Positions 1 through 8,288 of a stretch of DNA of 64,000 nucleotides are shown here, piece after piece. The stretch covers positions 140,402 through 204,401 of the forward strand of contig NZ_JBBKTX010000005.1 of assembly GCF_044962685.1 (NCBI RefSeq). Direction: 5' to 3'. This DNA comes from Oceanobacter antarcticus (GTDB taxonomy: Bacteria; Pseudomonadota; Gammaproteobacteria; Pseudomonadales; Oceanobacteraceae). The number at the start of each line of letters is the position of its first letter. Position 1 is the first letter of the stretch. Both the position numbers and the translations under genes were made by a program. A model generated the notes under the pieces. The model was not told where the DNA came from, ran no database searches, and was given only the letters and a program-made list of their open reading frames with translations.

Positions 1-915
1 CACGCCGCCACACTTCTCTAACGCCTGATATAACGGCACCGTTCCGACCGGCACCGGCGAGTTGCGTAAAATCCACTCGCGGGTTTCATGAATATTTTGC
101 CCGGTCGACAAATCCATAATGGTATCGGCTCCCCAGTGGGTTGCCCAGACCAGTTTTTCTACTTCGTCGGCAATCGAGGAGGTGATGGCCGAGTTGCCAA
201 TATTGGCATTTACCTTGGTGCGGAAATTGCGCCCGATAATCATCGGTTCACTTTCTGGATGATTGATATTATTCGGGATCACGGCGCGACCACGGGCCAC
301 TTCAGAACGCACAAACTCCGGGGTAATGGCAGCAGGAATACTGGCTCCCCAACTGTGCCCCGGATGTTGCTGCCGCACCGCTTCTTCTAACGACGGTTCA
401 GTCAGCCCCAGGTTTTCACGAATGGCGATATATTCCATTTCCGGAGTAATAATGCCCATACGGGCATAATGCAGCTGAGTGATGTTTTTTCCTGGCATGG
501 CACAACGTGGCTTGCGTTCAACCTTCATCCGCCATGGTTCATACCGTAAATCAACTTCGCGGGTCTGGCTGAAATGGGAACTGGGCTGGTGCAGTGCTTG
601 GCTATCTGCACGCTCTTCGATCCAGCCTTGACGCAACGCAGGCAGGCCACGGGTAAGATCGAGAGTAAACGCCGGGTCGCTGTAAGGGCCAGACATGTCG
701 TATACCCGCACCGGCGGATTATACTCGGTTTCACCATTGGTCAACTGGGTTGGCGTCAGTTCGATTTCACGAACCCCCACCTTAATATCTGCGCGGGAAC
801 CGGTGATATAGACCTTGCTGGATGCGGGGTAACTCAAACGATCAAGCTGAGCCTGAGTCAGTGGTGACCCAGTGCTGGATGCGATGTCAGTCGAATTATT
901 ATTGGCGGAAGCCAT
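1..915 (-). CDS. thiC: Phosphomethylpyrimidine synthase ThiC (partial, N-terminal 305 residues)
   Basis: Radical-SAM enzyme that converts aminoimidazole ribotide to HMP-phosphate for the pyrimidine half of thiamine. The reverse-strand frame is open from an ATG at 915 to the left edge, where the gene is cut off. Recognisable ThiC stretches are the N-terminal RVYDMSGPYSDP, the MRVE-like 'WRMKVERKPR', 'QLHYARMGIITPEMEYIAIREN', and 'GADTIMDLSTGQNIHETREWILRNS' split over the edge-proximal part. The C-terminal [4Fe-4S] cysteine motif lies outside the window. A TPP riboswitch sits about 180 bases upstream, so expression should be repressed by thiamine pyrophosphate. Family identity is certain; only completeness is unknown. 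Confidence 0.96.
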   Translation of the reverse strand, partial: MASANNNSTDIASSTGSPLTQAQLDRLSYPASSKVYITGSRADIKVGVREIELTPTQLTNGETEYNPPVRVYDMSGPYSDPAFTLDLTRGLPALRQGWIEERADSQALHQPSSHFSQTREVDLRYEPWRMKVERKPRCAMPGKNITQLHYARMGIITPEMEYIAIRENLGLTEPSLEEAVRQQHPGHSWGASIPAAITPEFVRSEVARGRAVIPNNINHPESEPMIIGRNFRTKVNANIGNSAITSSIADEVEKLVWATHWGADTIMDLSTGQNIHETREWILRNSPVPVGTVPLYQALEKCGGV

Positions 916-1091
916 ACTTGATACCTCTCTTGAAAAGGGAAAGGATCAGGCGGGCAAGCAGTACAAGAAAGAAAAGAGGCGGGAAATTGCCGATCACGTA
1001 ATCTGGCGTCCGACCGCTCAGCCAGTAATTGGCTGATTGCCTTGCACCAACGAGGACAAGAATATCCGCAGGCCAGCATTACGTGACTTTT

Positions 1092-1178
1092 CTGTTCCCT
1101 ACGCTGGCACTAACCAGATCAGGTTCAACGGGATCCGCAATTGCGATCTCAGCCTCCAGTGAGGCACCCCGACAGAAT
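1092..1178 (-). promoter_or_regulatory. TPP (THI-box) riboswitch of thiC
   Basis: Read on the minus strand this element has GGGGTGCC, a P3 stem, GCTGAGA, then CCCGTTGAACCTGATC, GGTTAGTGCCAGCGTAGGGAA in order, the highly conserved THI-element core. It lies in the leader of thiC, 180 bases before its ATG. The long leader leaves room for an expression platform that sequesters the ribosome binding site or ends transcription. Seen directly; function follows from the riboswitch family. Confidence 0.95.
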
Positions 1179-1204
1179 GTTTACCCAAGCAGATTAAACG
1201 CTAT

Positions 1205-1687
1205 TTATTGCGCCGACAAGCCTTCATCGCCAAAAGACGAACTGAGCAGAAAATGTGCACGGGCAGTGGCAATCGGCTGTTGACGGTCATTCTGCCAAGC
1301 GGTGATAGCGACATTGGCGACACGGGCACCCTGACGCCAGATCTGGCAATCCACAAAGGTATCCTGATCACGTCCGGCGCGCAGATAATCCAGCGAGAAG
1401 TCGATCATTTTGGGTAATCCCATCGGTTCTGACCGAACCAGCACCTGAATCGAGGCCGCCAGTTCCATAAAACCACCGATGACGCCGCCATGGATCGCAG
1501 GTAATAACGGGTTACCGATATTGTCCGGATTTTGCGGCAGTCGGAACAATAATTCCCCCTCTTGCAGACTCACTTCGGCACCAATAACACCGGCATAAGG
1601 AATGCTGGACATCAATGCCTGATAGTCACCCTGTATCCGGGCACGCTGGACAACATCGGCAAACTGTAAAACAGACAAGGCCGTCAC
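1205..1687 (-). CDS. PaaI-family hotdog thioesterase (downstream copy)
   Basis: 160-residue single hotdog-fold protein of the PaaI/YbgC-like acyl-CoA thioesterase superfamily. The 'AIHGGVIGGFMELAA' segment is the HGG motif at the start of the long central hotdog helix, and 'IDFSLDYLRAG' is the typical substrate-tunnel strand. The likely start is GTG at 1687, overlapping the stop of the upstream thioesterase as GTGA, so the two are translationally coupled. The substrate is not predictable. It ends just before the thiC riboswitch and is probably not in the thiC transcript control itself. Confidence 0.85.
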   Translation of the reverse strand: MTALSVLQFADVVQRARIQGDYQALMSSIPYAGVIGAEVSLQEGELLFRLPQNPDNIGNPLLPAIHGGVIGGFMELAASIQVLVRSEPMGLPKMIDFSLDYLRAGRDQDTFVDCQIWRQGARVANVAITAWQNDRQQPIATARAHFLLSSSFGDEGLSAQ

Positions 1688-2184
1688 AGGCTACCTCCAC
1701 GAACTCCACTGGCCAAGGCACTGGCGGGCTGCAGATGCGTCAAACGCATAAAAGTAGCGCAACATTTGGCAATTAATTCACCGTCGTTTTCCTGCATTAC
1801 CCGGCAATCAGCAAACACGACGGTAGACGTCACCCGCTGAATACTGGCATAAGCCAACAGATTCTGACCGCTACGGGCAGAGCGCATGTAGTCGACCCGT
1901 AAATCCAGCGTGGGACACAACTCAAAGCCGGGTAAGGCGTTTACCACCGCCGTGCCGCACGCGGTATCCATCAGGGTGGTCAGACTGCCGCCATGCAAGG
2001 CCCCCGTGACCGGGTTGCCAATCAGCTCCGGCGCATACGGCAACTTCATCACCAGGCCATCCGCATCTGCGGAGACCAACGAGATCCCCAATACTTGGCA
2101 ATGCCGCAGCACCGAGATAAAACGTGTCGCACGTTCACAGCGTTCGAGATCGGAAATTGGCTCGGGAGTTTCATTGTTGCCCAT
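1684..2184 (-). CDS. PaaI-family hotdog thioesterase (upstream copy)
   Basis: 166-residue hotdog thioesterase with ATG start at 2184. It carries 'GALHGGSLTTLMDTACG', the HGG-D catalytic-helix pattern (Asp in the helix), and 'TLDLRVDYMRSARSG', typical of PaaI-type acyl-CoA thioesterases. It overlaps the next gene by four bases (GTGA), indicating an operon of two diverged paralogues. The two proteins differ clearly in sequence, so this is not a recent duplication. It is divergent from the signalling operon at 2390. Role unassigned: it could be housekeeping CoA-thioester proofreading or part of an aromatic or fatty-acid pathway encoded elsewhere. Confidence 0.87.
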   Translation of the reverse strand: MGNNETPEPISDLERCERATRFISVLRHCQVLGISLVSADADGLVMKLPYAPELIGNPVTGALHGGSLTTLMDTACGTAVVNALPGFELCPTLDLRVDYMRSARSGQNLLAYASIQRVTSTVVFADCRVMQENDGELIAKCCATFMRLTHLQPASALASGVRGGSL

Positions 2185-2389
2185 AATTCACTCGTGATTT
2201 TTTATAATTAACTTTTTGGAATCATACCCAAGCTGTGTTTTCGCGCAAGCGCCGTCCGGTTGCCATTTGCTGCCGTAACATCGTACGTCCCACCGGGGTC
2301 CCGTGCAGCATGCCGATTTGCTCAATGGCCAGATGGCGACTATTACTTAAAACTATTATTTCCATTCCGCCAACTGACGACCTGACTCT

Positions 2390-2764
2390 ATGGCCACCCA
2401 TATACTGATCTGTGACGACTCCAGTTTTGCCCGCAAGCAAATGGCCCGTGCGATTCCTTCCGACTGGGAAGTGGATGTTCACTTTGCCAGTGACGGTGCC
2501 GAGGGACTGAAAGCCATCCGCGAAGGCAAGGGTGAGGTAGTCTTTCTTGATCTGACCATGCCAAACCTCGACGGCTATGGCGTATTGGAGGCGATCCGCA
2601 AGGAAGACCTGCCAGCGATGGTGATTGTGGTATCCGGCGACATTCAGCCTGATGCCCAGCAACGCGTCATGGCCCTCGGCGCCATGGCCTTTGTCAAAAA
2701 ACCGATCGACGCCGCCAAAGCCACCGCCGTACTGACCGAATACGGCATTATGACCCGGACCTGA
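2390..2764 (+). CDS. CheY-like single-domain response regulator
   Basis: 124-residue stand-alone receiver domain. The acidic pair D9-D10, phospho-acceptor D54 in 'VVFLDLTMPNLDGYG', the switch Ser in 'VVSGD' and the invariant Lys in 'FVKKPI' are all present, so it should be phosphorylatable. No output domain follows. It is the first gene of a three-gene operon, one base before the CheC-like gene, which suggests that its phosphoryl group is removed by that partner. The cognate kinase is not in the window. It is not flanked by flagellar or chemotaxis genes, so calling it a motility CheY would be a guess. Confidence 0.9.
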   Translation: MATHILICDDSSFARKQMARAIPSDWEVDVHFASDGAEGLKAIREGKGEVVFLDLTMPNLDGYGVLEAIRKEDLPAMVIVVSGDIQPDAQQRVMALGAMAFVKKPIDAAKATAVLTEYGIMTRT

Positions 2765-2765
2765 T

Positions 2766-3386
2766 ATGACTATTCCTCTGACACTCGTATCACTGACCGA
2801 CGATCAACGTGACTGTTACCAGGAGCTGACCAACGTCGCGATGGGTCAGGCCGCCGATCGCTTGGCACGGCTGCTGGATTCCTATGTGGTACTTCCTATT
2901 CCCAAGGTCAATCTGATAGAAATCAGTGACCTGCGCATGGCCATCGAAGGAGCCCGCGACGACGACGCTATTTCTGCAGTATGCCAGGGGTTTATCGGCT
3001 CGGGCATCGCCGGTGAAGCCCTGCTGCTGTTTAACGACACCAGTTTTTCTGACCTCGCCAGACTGACACGTTATCAAGGTGAGCCGAATCATCAAGCCCA
3101 GTTGGAGTTGTTGATGGATGTCAGCTCGATCCTGATTGGTGCCTGTATTCAGGGCATTGGCGAGCAACTCGAAATTCACTTTAATCAGGGACATCCGGTG
3201 ATCCTCGGGCAACATTGCAACGTCAGTGACATTCTCAAGATCAGCCATCAGAACTGGCGTCGAACGCTGGCAATTGAAATTCACTACACCATGGAAGCCG
3301 TCAATATCGACTGCGATCTGCTGCTGCTGTTCACCGAAGACTCAGTCGTACGCCTTAATCAGAAAATCGACTATCTGCTGGATTAA
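2766..3386 (+). CDS. CheC/CheX/FliY-family phospho-response-regulator phosphatase
   Basis: 206-residue protein. The family motif D/S-x3-E-x2-N-x22-P is met exactly by D16, E20, N23 and P46. These are the residues that attack phospho-CheY in CheC, CheX and FliY. In CheC the motif occurs twice. Here the second copy (E114, D118, S121 region) has lost the Glu and Asn, leaving one intact active site. The central '…GEALLLF…' strand and the closing 'LLLLFTEDSVVRLNQKI' strand fit the CheC fold. It is tightly packed between the CheY-like gene and the PAS-GGDEF-like gene (1 and 2 base gaps), so it probably dephosphorylates the neighbouring receiver. Confidence 0.82.
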   Translation: MTIPLTLVSLTDDQRDCYQELTNVAMGQAADRLARLLDSYVVLPIPKVNLIEISDLRMAIEGARDDDAISAVCQGFIGSGIAGEALLLFNDTSFSDLARLTRYQGEPNHQAQLELLMDVSSILIGACIQGIGEQLEIHFNQGHPVILGQHCNVSDILKISHQNWRRTLAIEIHYTMEAVNIDCDLLLLFTEDSVVRLNQKIDYLLD

Positions 3387-3388
3387 CT

Positions 3389-4321
3389 ATGAGCAATGGC
3401 AATATTGAGATGGGCGATATTCATTGGTTGATGGATATCCTGCAAAACATCGATGTGGGTCTGGTGGTGCTGGATCAGCAGTACAAGATTCGCCTCTGGA
3501 ACGGCTTTATGGAAAGCCACAGCGGCATCAGCCCCCAGCTGGCCAAAGACAAGAACCTGTTCAGCTTGTTTCCGGATATTCCCGAGCAATGGTTTCGCCA
3601 GAAAGCAGAGCCGGTTTTTCAATTAAAAACCCGCACCTTTACCATCTGGGAACAACGCCCCTACCTGTTTCATTTCAAGAACTACCGTCCTATTACCGGG
3701 CGCGCCACCTTCATGTACCAGAACACCAGCATTATCCCGCTGGAATCGGTGAACCGCAGTATCGACCATATCTGTGTGATTATTTATGACGTTACCGATA
3801 CCGCACTCGGTAATGAAGAGTCGCATCGTCTCAGTGCCGAGTTAACCAAACTGACCCGGATTGATCCAGATACCGGATTGCTCAAGCACGATGCCTGGAA
3901 CAACGAAGCTGAACGGGAATTATCGCGCAGCCAGCGCACCGGAACCCCCAGTTGCATTGCCCTGCTGCGGCACCCGGCTGGCACAACCACCCCACAGCAA
4001 TGCCAGGACATCGCTCAGGTACTGACGAAAACGTTACGGCAAACCGACCTGGCGACCCGCATTGATGACCAGCATCTGGCCGTATTATTACCTGCCAGTG
4101 ATGAGGGCGACGTCCGTTTTTTTGCCGAACGGGTGCGCAAAATGCTAGCAAGACAAATGAGCAATCACAGCAGTGTCAACCTTCACGCCGGAATTGCCCG
4201 AGCCTGGCCAGGATTTGCCACCGTCACCCACTGGTTTGACGCTGCCAAAAGTGTCATTCCGGCCGAGCACTCCGACCCGGATCATGTTATTCAGGTTTAT
4301 GAAAAACCATCCTCGGAATAA
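3389..4321 (+). CDS. PAS domain plus degenerate GGDEF domain protein
   Basis: 310 residues. Residues about 12-135 form a PAS sensor ('ILQNIDVGLVVLDQQYKIRLWN' opening, shared with many PAS-GGDEF proteins). Residues about 155-305 align with a GGDEF domain ('LTRIDPDTGLLKHDAWNN' opening). At the catalytic loop, GGDEF is replaced by D226-D-Q-H-L230, so diguanylate cyclase activity is not expected. Exactly five residues upstream, R217-Q-T-D220 keeps the RxxD inhibitory-site motif that binds c-di-GMP. The protein may therefore be a c-di-GMP receptor, comparable in logic to PelD. No EAL domain and no membrane segment are seen. It is last in the operon with the CheY-like and CheC-like genes. Confidence 0.83.
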   Translation: MSNGNIEMGDIHWLMDILQNIDVGLVVLDQQYKIRLWNGFMESHSGISPQLAKDKNLFSLFPDIPEQWFRQKAEPVFQLKTRTFTIWEQRPYLFHFKNYRPITGRATFMYQNTSIIPLESVNRSIDHICVIIYDVTDTALGNEESHRLSAELTKLTRIDPDTGLLKHDAWNNEAERELSRSQRTGTPSCIALLRHPAGTTTPQQCQDIAQVLTKTLRQTDLATRIDDQHLAVLLPASDEGDVRFFAERVRKMLARQMSNHSSVNLHAGIARAWPGFATVTHWFDAAKSVIPAEHSDPDHVIQVYEKPSSE

Positions 4322-4488
4322 AGGGTCTATTGCTCGCCGTTCGACACAGCAATCACGATGGCGGTATCTAACGAGTGATACAGAGAAATTATTCGACCTC
4401 TCTCTCACTCCGTCCTTTCGCACAACTGTCGTCACACCGCTGTCATGGCAGGAATCTACCTTCAGGTTTTCACGATGGGAGCAACGGA

Positions 4489-6108
4489 ATGAACTGGTGG
4501 CAACATGGAGTCGTTTACCAAATCTATCCACGCAGTTTTCAGGACTCCAATAACGATGGCATTGGCGATCTGCGAGGTCTGATCGACCGGCTCGACTACC
4601 TTAACGATGGTACCAGCAAGTCACTGGGTATCGATGCCATCTGGTTGTCCCCCATTCATCCCTCGCCGATGGCCGATTTCGGCTACGACATCACGGACTA
4701 TCGGGATATTGACCCGGTATTTGGCACCCTCGACGATTTTGATCAGCTGCTGCAACAGGCCCACCAGCGCGATATTCGTATTATTCTTGATCTGGTGGCG
4801 AACCATACCTCCGATCAGCACCCCTGGTTTATCGACAGCTGCCAACCCGGTTCAGACAAAGCCGACTGGTATCTCTGGCATGAGGAAAACACCCGCCCGA
4901 ATAACTGGCAAGCCTGTTTTGGCGGTTCCGGCTGGAGCTGGCACCCAGGCCGTAAAGCCTGGTACTACCACTCCTTTCTGCCGCAACAACCCGATTTGAA
5001 CTGGCGTAATCCGCAGGTTCAGCAAGCGATCCGGGAGGTCATGGAATTTTGGCTGGCACGTGGTGTAGACGGCTTTCGCCTTGATGTGGTCAATCTGTTT
5101 TACAAGGCGATCGATCTCAAAAACAACCCCACTGATTGGTTCAAACCAGCCCGCCCTTACGACCGTCAGAGACATATCCATGACCGTGACCAACCAGAAA
5201 TGCATACCCTGCTCAAACAGATGCGTCAGTGGGTTGATCAGTATCCAAACCGTATGATGGTGGGAGAGATTTTCATCGCCGATTCCGATAACGCCAGCCT
5301 GCCCGCCAGCTATTGCGGTAACGGGGATGAATTACATCTGGCGTTTAACCTGGAATTTTTGCGCGCTCCTTTTTCGGCAGCCGCCTTCAGAAGTGTGATT
5401 CGTAAATGGATCGATTTGCTCGGCCACGAGAACTGGCCGAACTACACCCTCAGCAATCATGACGTCAAACGCCATATCAGCCGTTACGCCACCCATGAAC
5501 AAACCCTTGATCGGGCGCGCTTGCTGGCTGCCATGCTGTTAACGCTGCGCGGTACGCCGTTTCTTTATTACGGTGAAGAAATCGGCATGCCGGAGCAAGC
5601 GGTTTCCCGACGCCAATTACAAGACCCGGTTGGCAAGCGTTATTGGCCCTTGCACCCTGGCCGCGATGGCTGTCGACGTCCCATGATGTGGGACTCGCCC
5701 AACGTCTTTTCCAACGTCACCAGCTGGCTGCCAGAAACCCGTTCGGAAGGAGTGACCGTCGCCGATCAGAGCCACAACCCCAGCAGCTTGCTCAGCTGGT
5801 ATCGGCAGCTCGTGTGGCTGCGCAAACGCACCCCGGCCTTACACAAGGGCAAGCTCAAACTCATCGGTAGCCCCGACGAGGTACTGGCCTATGAGCGCTG
5901 CGATCAGCAGCGCTTGCTGATACTGCTGAATTTTTCCAGCCAGGCACAGCCAATTAACCTACATCGCCATGCGATTGATCAGTGTCTCGCCAACAGCCAG
6001 CTGGACGCCCCGCTCTTTCGCAACGGATCCTTGCTACTCCGACCGTTACAAGCACTGATACTGGAAATCAGCCCGGACTTTCCGCGCCGGGCCTCGGTTG
6101 CGCCATGA
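4489..6108 (+). CDS. GH13 alpha-glucosidase (oligo-1,6-/GH13_23-like)
   Basis: 539-residue alpha-amylase-family hydrolase, probably cytoplasmic (no signal peptide). The start at 4489 is chosen because 'MNWWQHGVVYQIYPRSF' is the usual N-terminus and a GGAG-type site precedes it; the longer upstream reading has no support. Catalytic residues are D199 in 'GFRLDVVN', E260 in 'VGEIF' and D325 in 'LSNHD', with 'DFGYDITDY' and 'DLVANHTSD' as the other conserved GH13 regions. The spacing closely matches the Halomonas-type GH13_23 alpha-glucosidases. It should release glucose from small alpha-glucosides (maltose, sucrose or glucosyl-solutes). No transporter or regulator is adjacent. It converges with the prephenate dehydratase gene, 5 bases away. 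Confidence 0.9.
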   Translation: MNWWQHGVVYQIYPRSFQDSNNDGIGDLRGLIDRLDYLNDGTSKSLGIDAIWLSPIHPSPMADFGYDITDYRDIDPVFGTLDDFDQLLQQAHQRDIRIILDLVANHTSDQHPWFIDSCQPGSDKADWYLWHEENTRPNNWQACFGGSGWSWHPGRKAWYYHSFLPQQPDLNWRNPQVQQAIREVMEFWLARGVDGFRLDVVNLFYKAIDLKNNPTDWFKPARPYDRQRHIHDRDQPEMHTLLKQMRQWVDQYPNRMMVGEIFIADSDNASLPASYCGNGDELHLAFNLEFLRAPFSAAAFRSVIRKWIDLLGHENWPNYTLSNHDVKRHISRYATHEQTLDRARLLAAMLLTLRGTPFLYYGEEIGMPEQAVSRRQLQDPVGKRYWPLHPGRDGCRRPMMWDSPNVFSNVTSWLPETRSEGVTVADQSHNPSSLLSWYRQLVWLRKRTPALHKGKLKLIGSPDEVLAYERCDQQRLLILLNFSSQAQPINLHRHAIDQCLANSQLDAPLFRNGSLLLRPLQALILEISPDFPRRASVAP

Positions 6109-6113
6109 ACCGC

Positions 6114-6971
6114 TTAGCGCTGACCTGCAAACAACTGGTCACGATAAGCGTGTGATGGATAAATACCGAATATTCGGATATCGCGGGCGAAGTATTCCAG
6201 CTCATTCAGTGCCCGCTGCATATTGGCTTCCTCGGGATGACCAAGAATATCCGCATGAAACAAACTGGCTTCCATGCTGGCACCATCCATATAACTTTCC
6301 AGCCGCAACAGGTTAATACTGTTGGTGGCAAACCCGCCCAATGCCTTGTAAAGCGATGCAGGAATATTACGTACCGTAAACAACACGCTGGTAATATAGG
6401 TGATATCCGGCTGACGCACTTCGTGTTCATGTTCACGGGCAAAAACCAGAAAACGTGTAGTATTACCCATCACATCCTGAAAGTTTTCATGCACGACTTC
6501 CAACCCATACAACTCTGCCGCCAAAGCGGAGGCAATCGCCGCCCGATGCCGATCGTTACCTGCGGCAAGACGCTGGGCTTCCTGGGCCGTGTCCATCGTT
6601 GGCAACGCCTTCATTCCCAGATTAACGATACGCTGGTGGCATTGAGCCAACGCCTGAGGGTGAGAAGCGACGGCATCAATATCCATTAGCTGTACGCCCG
6701 GCAATGCCAGCAAACAGTGATTCACTGGTTCAAAGTGCTCGGTAATGGCGCACAGACGGGTACGGGGAATAATCCGATAAATTTCTTCCACCCGACCCGC
6801 AGTGGAATTTTCCAGCGGAATCATTGCACGATCGGCATGGCCCGCACTGACCAGCTCCAATGCCGTTTGAAAGTCTTCACAGGCAACGGCTTCCCAATCC
6901 GGAAAAACCCGACTGCAAGCAAGGTGAGAATAAGCACCCGCAGTACCTTGATAAGCGACACGGCCAGCCAT
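6114..6971 (-). CDS. Monofunctional prephenate dehydratase (PDT + ACT)
   Basis: 285-residue enzyme converting prephenate to phenylpyruvate in phenylalanine synthesis. The start at 6971 has a good AGGAGA site. The PDT domain occupies about residues 3-180 ('VAYQGTAGAYSHLAC', 'MIPLENSTAGRV', 'GNTTRFLVF' with the catalytic Thr-Arg-Phe). A C-terminal ACT domain (about 195-280) contains 'LLRLESYMDGASMEASLF'. It lacks the N-terminal chorismate mutase found in gammaproteobacterial P-proteins. 'LESYM...' in place of the ESRP signature and 'HLAC' near the N-terminus match the alphaproteobacterial type, suggesting an ancient transfer or second copy. The gene name pheA is avoided because that usually means the fused enzyme. 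Confidence 0.88.
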   Translation of the reverse strand: MAGRVAYQGTAGAYSHLACSRVFPDWEAVACEDFQTALELVSAGHADRAMIPLENSTAGRVEEIYRIIPRTRLCAITEHFEPVNHCLLALPGVQLMDIDAVASHPQALAQCHQRIVNLGMKALPTMDTAQEAQRLAAGNDRHRAAIASALAAELYGLEVVHENFQDVMGNTTRFLVFAREHEHEVRQPDITYITSVLFTVRNIPASLYKALGGFATNSINLLRLESYMDGASMEASLFHADILGHPEEANMQRALNELEYFARDIRIFGIYPSHAYRDQLFAGQR

Positions 6972-7339
6972 GATTTTCTCCTGAATTCCTGTTCCGGCCA
7001 TCACAGACGAAACCCGATATTTCGCACCAATGACGACCATTGGCACCAAAAAAGAGCGCTTTACGCACCAATTAAATACAACATCATCTTAATCTGTTGA
7101 CCTGTCAAAAATTCAGCCCAACAGAGCTCGAAAGACAGAACACTGTGCTACTCGGCTAGCGACAGACTTTTCCCCGAACCAGGGCCGAAGTTCAGACATT
7201 GGCCAGTTTGACAAATGTTCTGGCACGGTCTCTGCAACAAAGCATACAGCAAGCCCCTGATATCTCAGCATAAACCCACAGCAGGGGCCAATAACCAGAC
7301 GCTGACTCGTCAGCGAATGACCGACTTGCGAGGACTCTC
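6972..7339. other. Divergent intergenic region, no gene seen
   Basis: 368 bases between the prephenate dehydratase and the glycerate kinase genes, which are read away from each other. It must hold promoters for both. A TTGACC at 7098-7103 is a possible -35 box for the rightward solute operon, but I cannot place a convincing -10. No coding frame with a ribosome binding site, RNA gene or repeat is evident. Confidence 0.5.
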
Positions 7340-8266
7340 ATGACCACGACACTCTGGCCCGCAAAACGGCCTCTGGATGACCACCTGCGCACCACATTCG
7401 CCAGCAATCGTTCAGCCCTGAAGTCGTTACCTGAGCCATGGTTAAAGCAATGGCCGGACGTCTGGCTACCGGTCGCAACCTGGGTTGCCCAGCAAAAAAA
7501 TACCCTCGGTGGTGTACCCGTCATTGGTATTCATGGCGGCCAGGGGTCTGGTAAATCCACCCTGAGTCAGGCACTGGCCAGCTTATACAAAGCCGCCCTG
7601 GGCTGGAACTGTGCCATTGTATCGATTGACGACCTCTATTTGGGTCATGACGAGCGCAAGGCGCTGGGCCAGTCTATCCACCCGCTATTGGCCACAAGAG
7701 GTGTCCCCGGCACTCACGACAGCGCCTTGGGTCGACAATTATTTGCCGACCTGAAACAACTGGAGCCTGGACAGTGTCTGACCATTCCTGCCTTTGACAA
7801 GGTCTCCGACGACCGGCTGCCAGAATCCAACTGGCACCAGATTGTCGGCCCGGTTGATCTGATCCTGTTTGAGGGCTGGTGCGTCGGCTGTCATGCCGTT
7901 GCAGACAGTCAGCTCGACGAGCCCGCCAACCAACTCGAAGCGACAGAAGATCCCGATGGCCACTGGCGTCGGTGGGTTAACCAACGGCTGGCCAGTGACT
8001 ACGCCGACTGGTTTGCCATGATGGATCGACTGATTATGCTCAAGGTGCCTGGTATGCAAGCCGTATTAAACTGGCGTGGACAACAGGAAGTAGAAAACCG
8101 CAAGCACGCCAGAGGAGATCACGACCGCGGCCTGGATCACGCCGGATTGGTAAGATTTATCCAGCATTACCAACGCCTGACCGAAAATGCCTTGCGGGAT
8201 CTGCCAGAGCATGCTGATCTGGTACTGGAACTGAATAACCAGCATGCTGTTAACCACATCAACTGA
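7340..8266 (+). CDS. D-glycerate 3-kinase-like P-loop kinase
   Basis: 308 residues, ATG preceded by GAGGA. The Walker A loop is G66-GQGSGKS-73, followed by 'VSIDDLYLGHDERKAL', the substrate and Mg site of the phosphoribulokinase/uridine-kinase-like GLYK family. 'FEGWCVG' and 'ENRKHARGDH' are further family signatures. The predicted reaction is ATP + D-glycerate to 3-phosphoglycerate, the acceptor used by the glucosyltransferase two genes downstream. It is the first gene of a three-gene operon (22 bases to the phosphatase). The neighbours strongly support a supply role for glucosylglycerate synthesis. The substrate is inferred from family and context; a related pantothenate- or ribulose-type substrate is less likely. 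Confidence 0.82.
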   Translation: MTTTLWPAKRPLDDHLRTTFASNRSALKSLPEPWLKQWPDVWLPVATWVAQQKNTLGGVPVIGIHGGQGSGKSTLSQALASLYKAALGWNCAIVSIDDLYLGHDERKALGQSIHPLLATRGVPGTHDSALGRQLFADLKQLEPGQCLTIPAFDKVSDDRLPESNWHQIVGPVDLILFEGWCVGCHAVADSQLDEPANQLEATEDPDGHWRRWVNQRLASDYADWFAMMDRLIMLKVPGMQAVLNWRGQQEVENRKHARGDHDRGLDHAGLVRFIQHYQRLTENALRDLPEHADLVLELNNQHAVNHIN

Positions 8267-8288
8267 TTGCCATCGCCGGGAGCGCTTT

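Noticed and set aside
2222..2662. 146-codon minus frame overlapping the CheY-like gene
   Set aside because: Antisense to an unambiguous receiver domain and without recognisable motifs.
4375..4488. N-terminal extension of the GH13 enzyme
   Set aside because: The 38 extra residues do not resemble the family and no ribosome site precedes them; ATG at 4489 gives the normal N-terminus.
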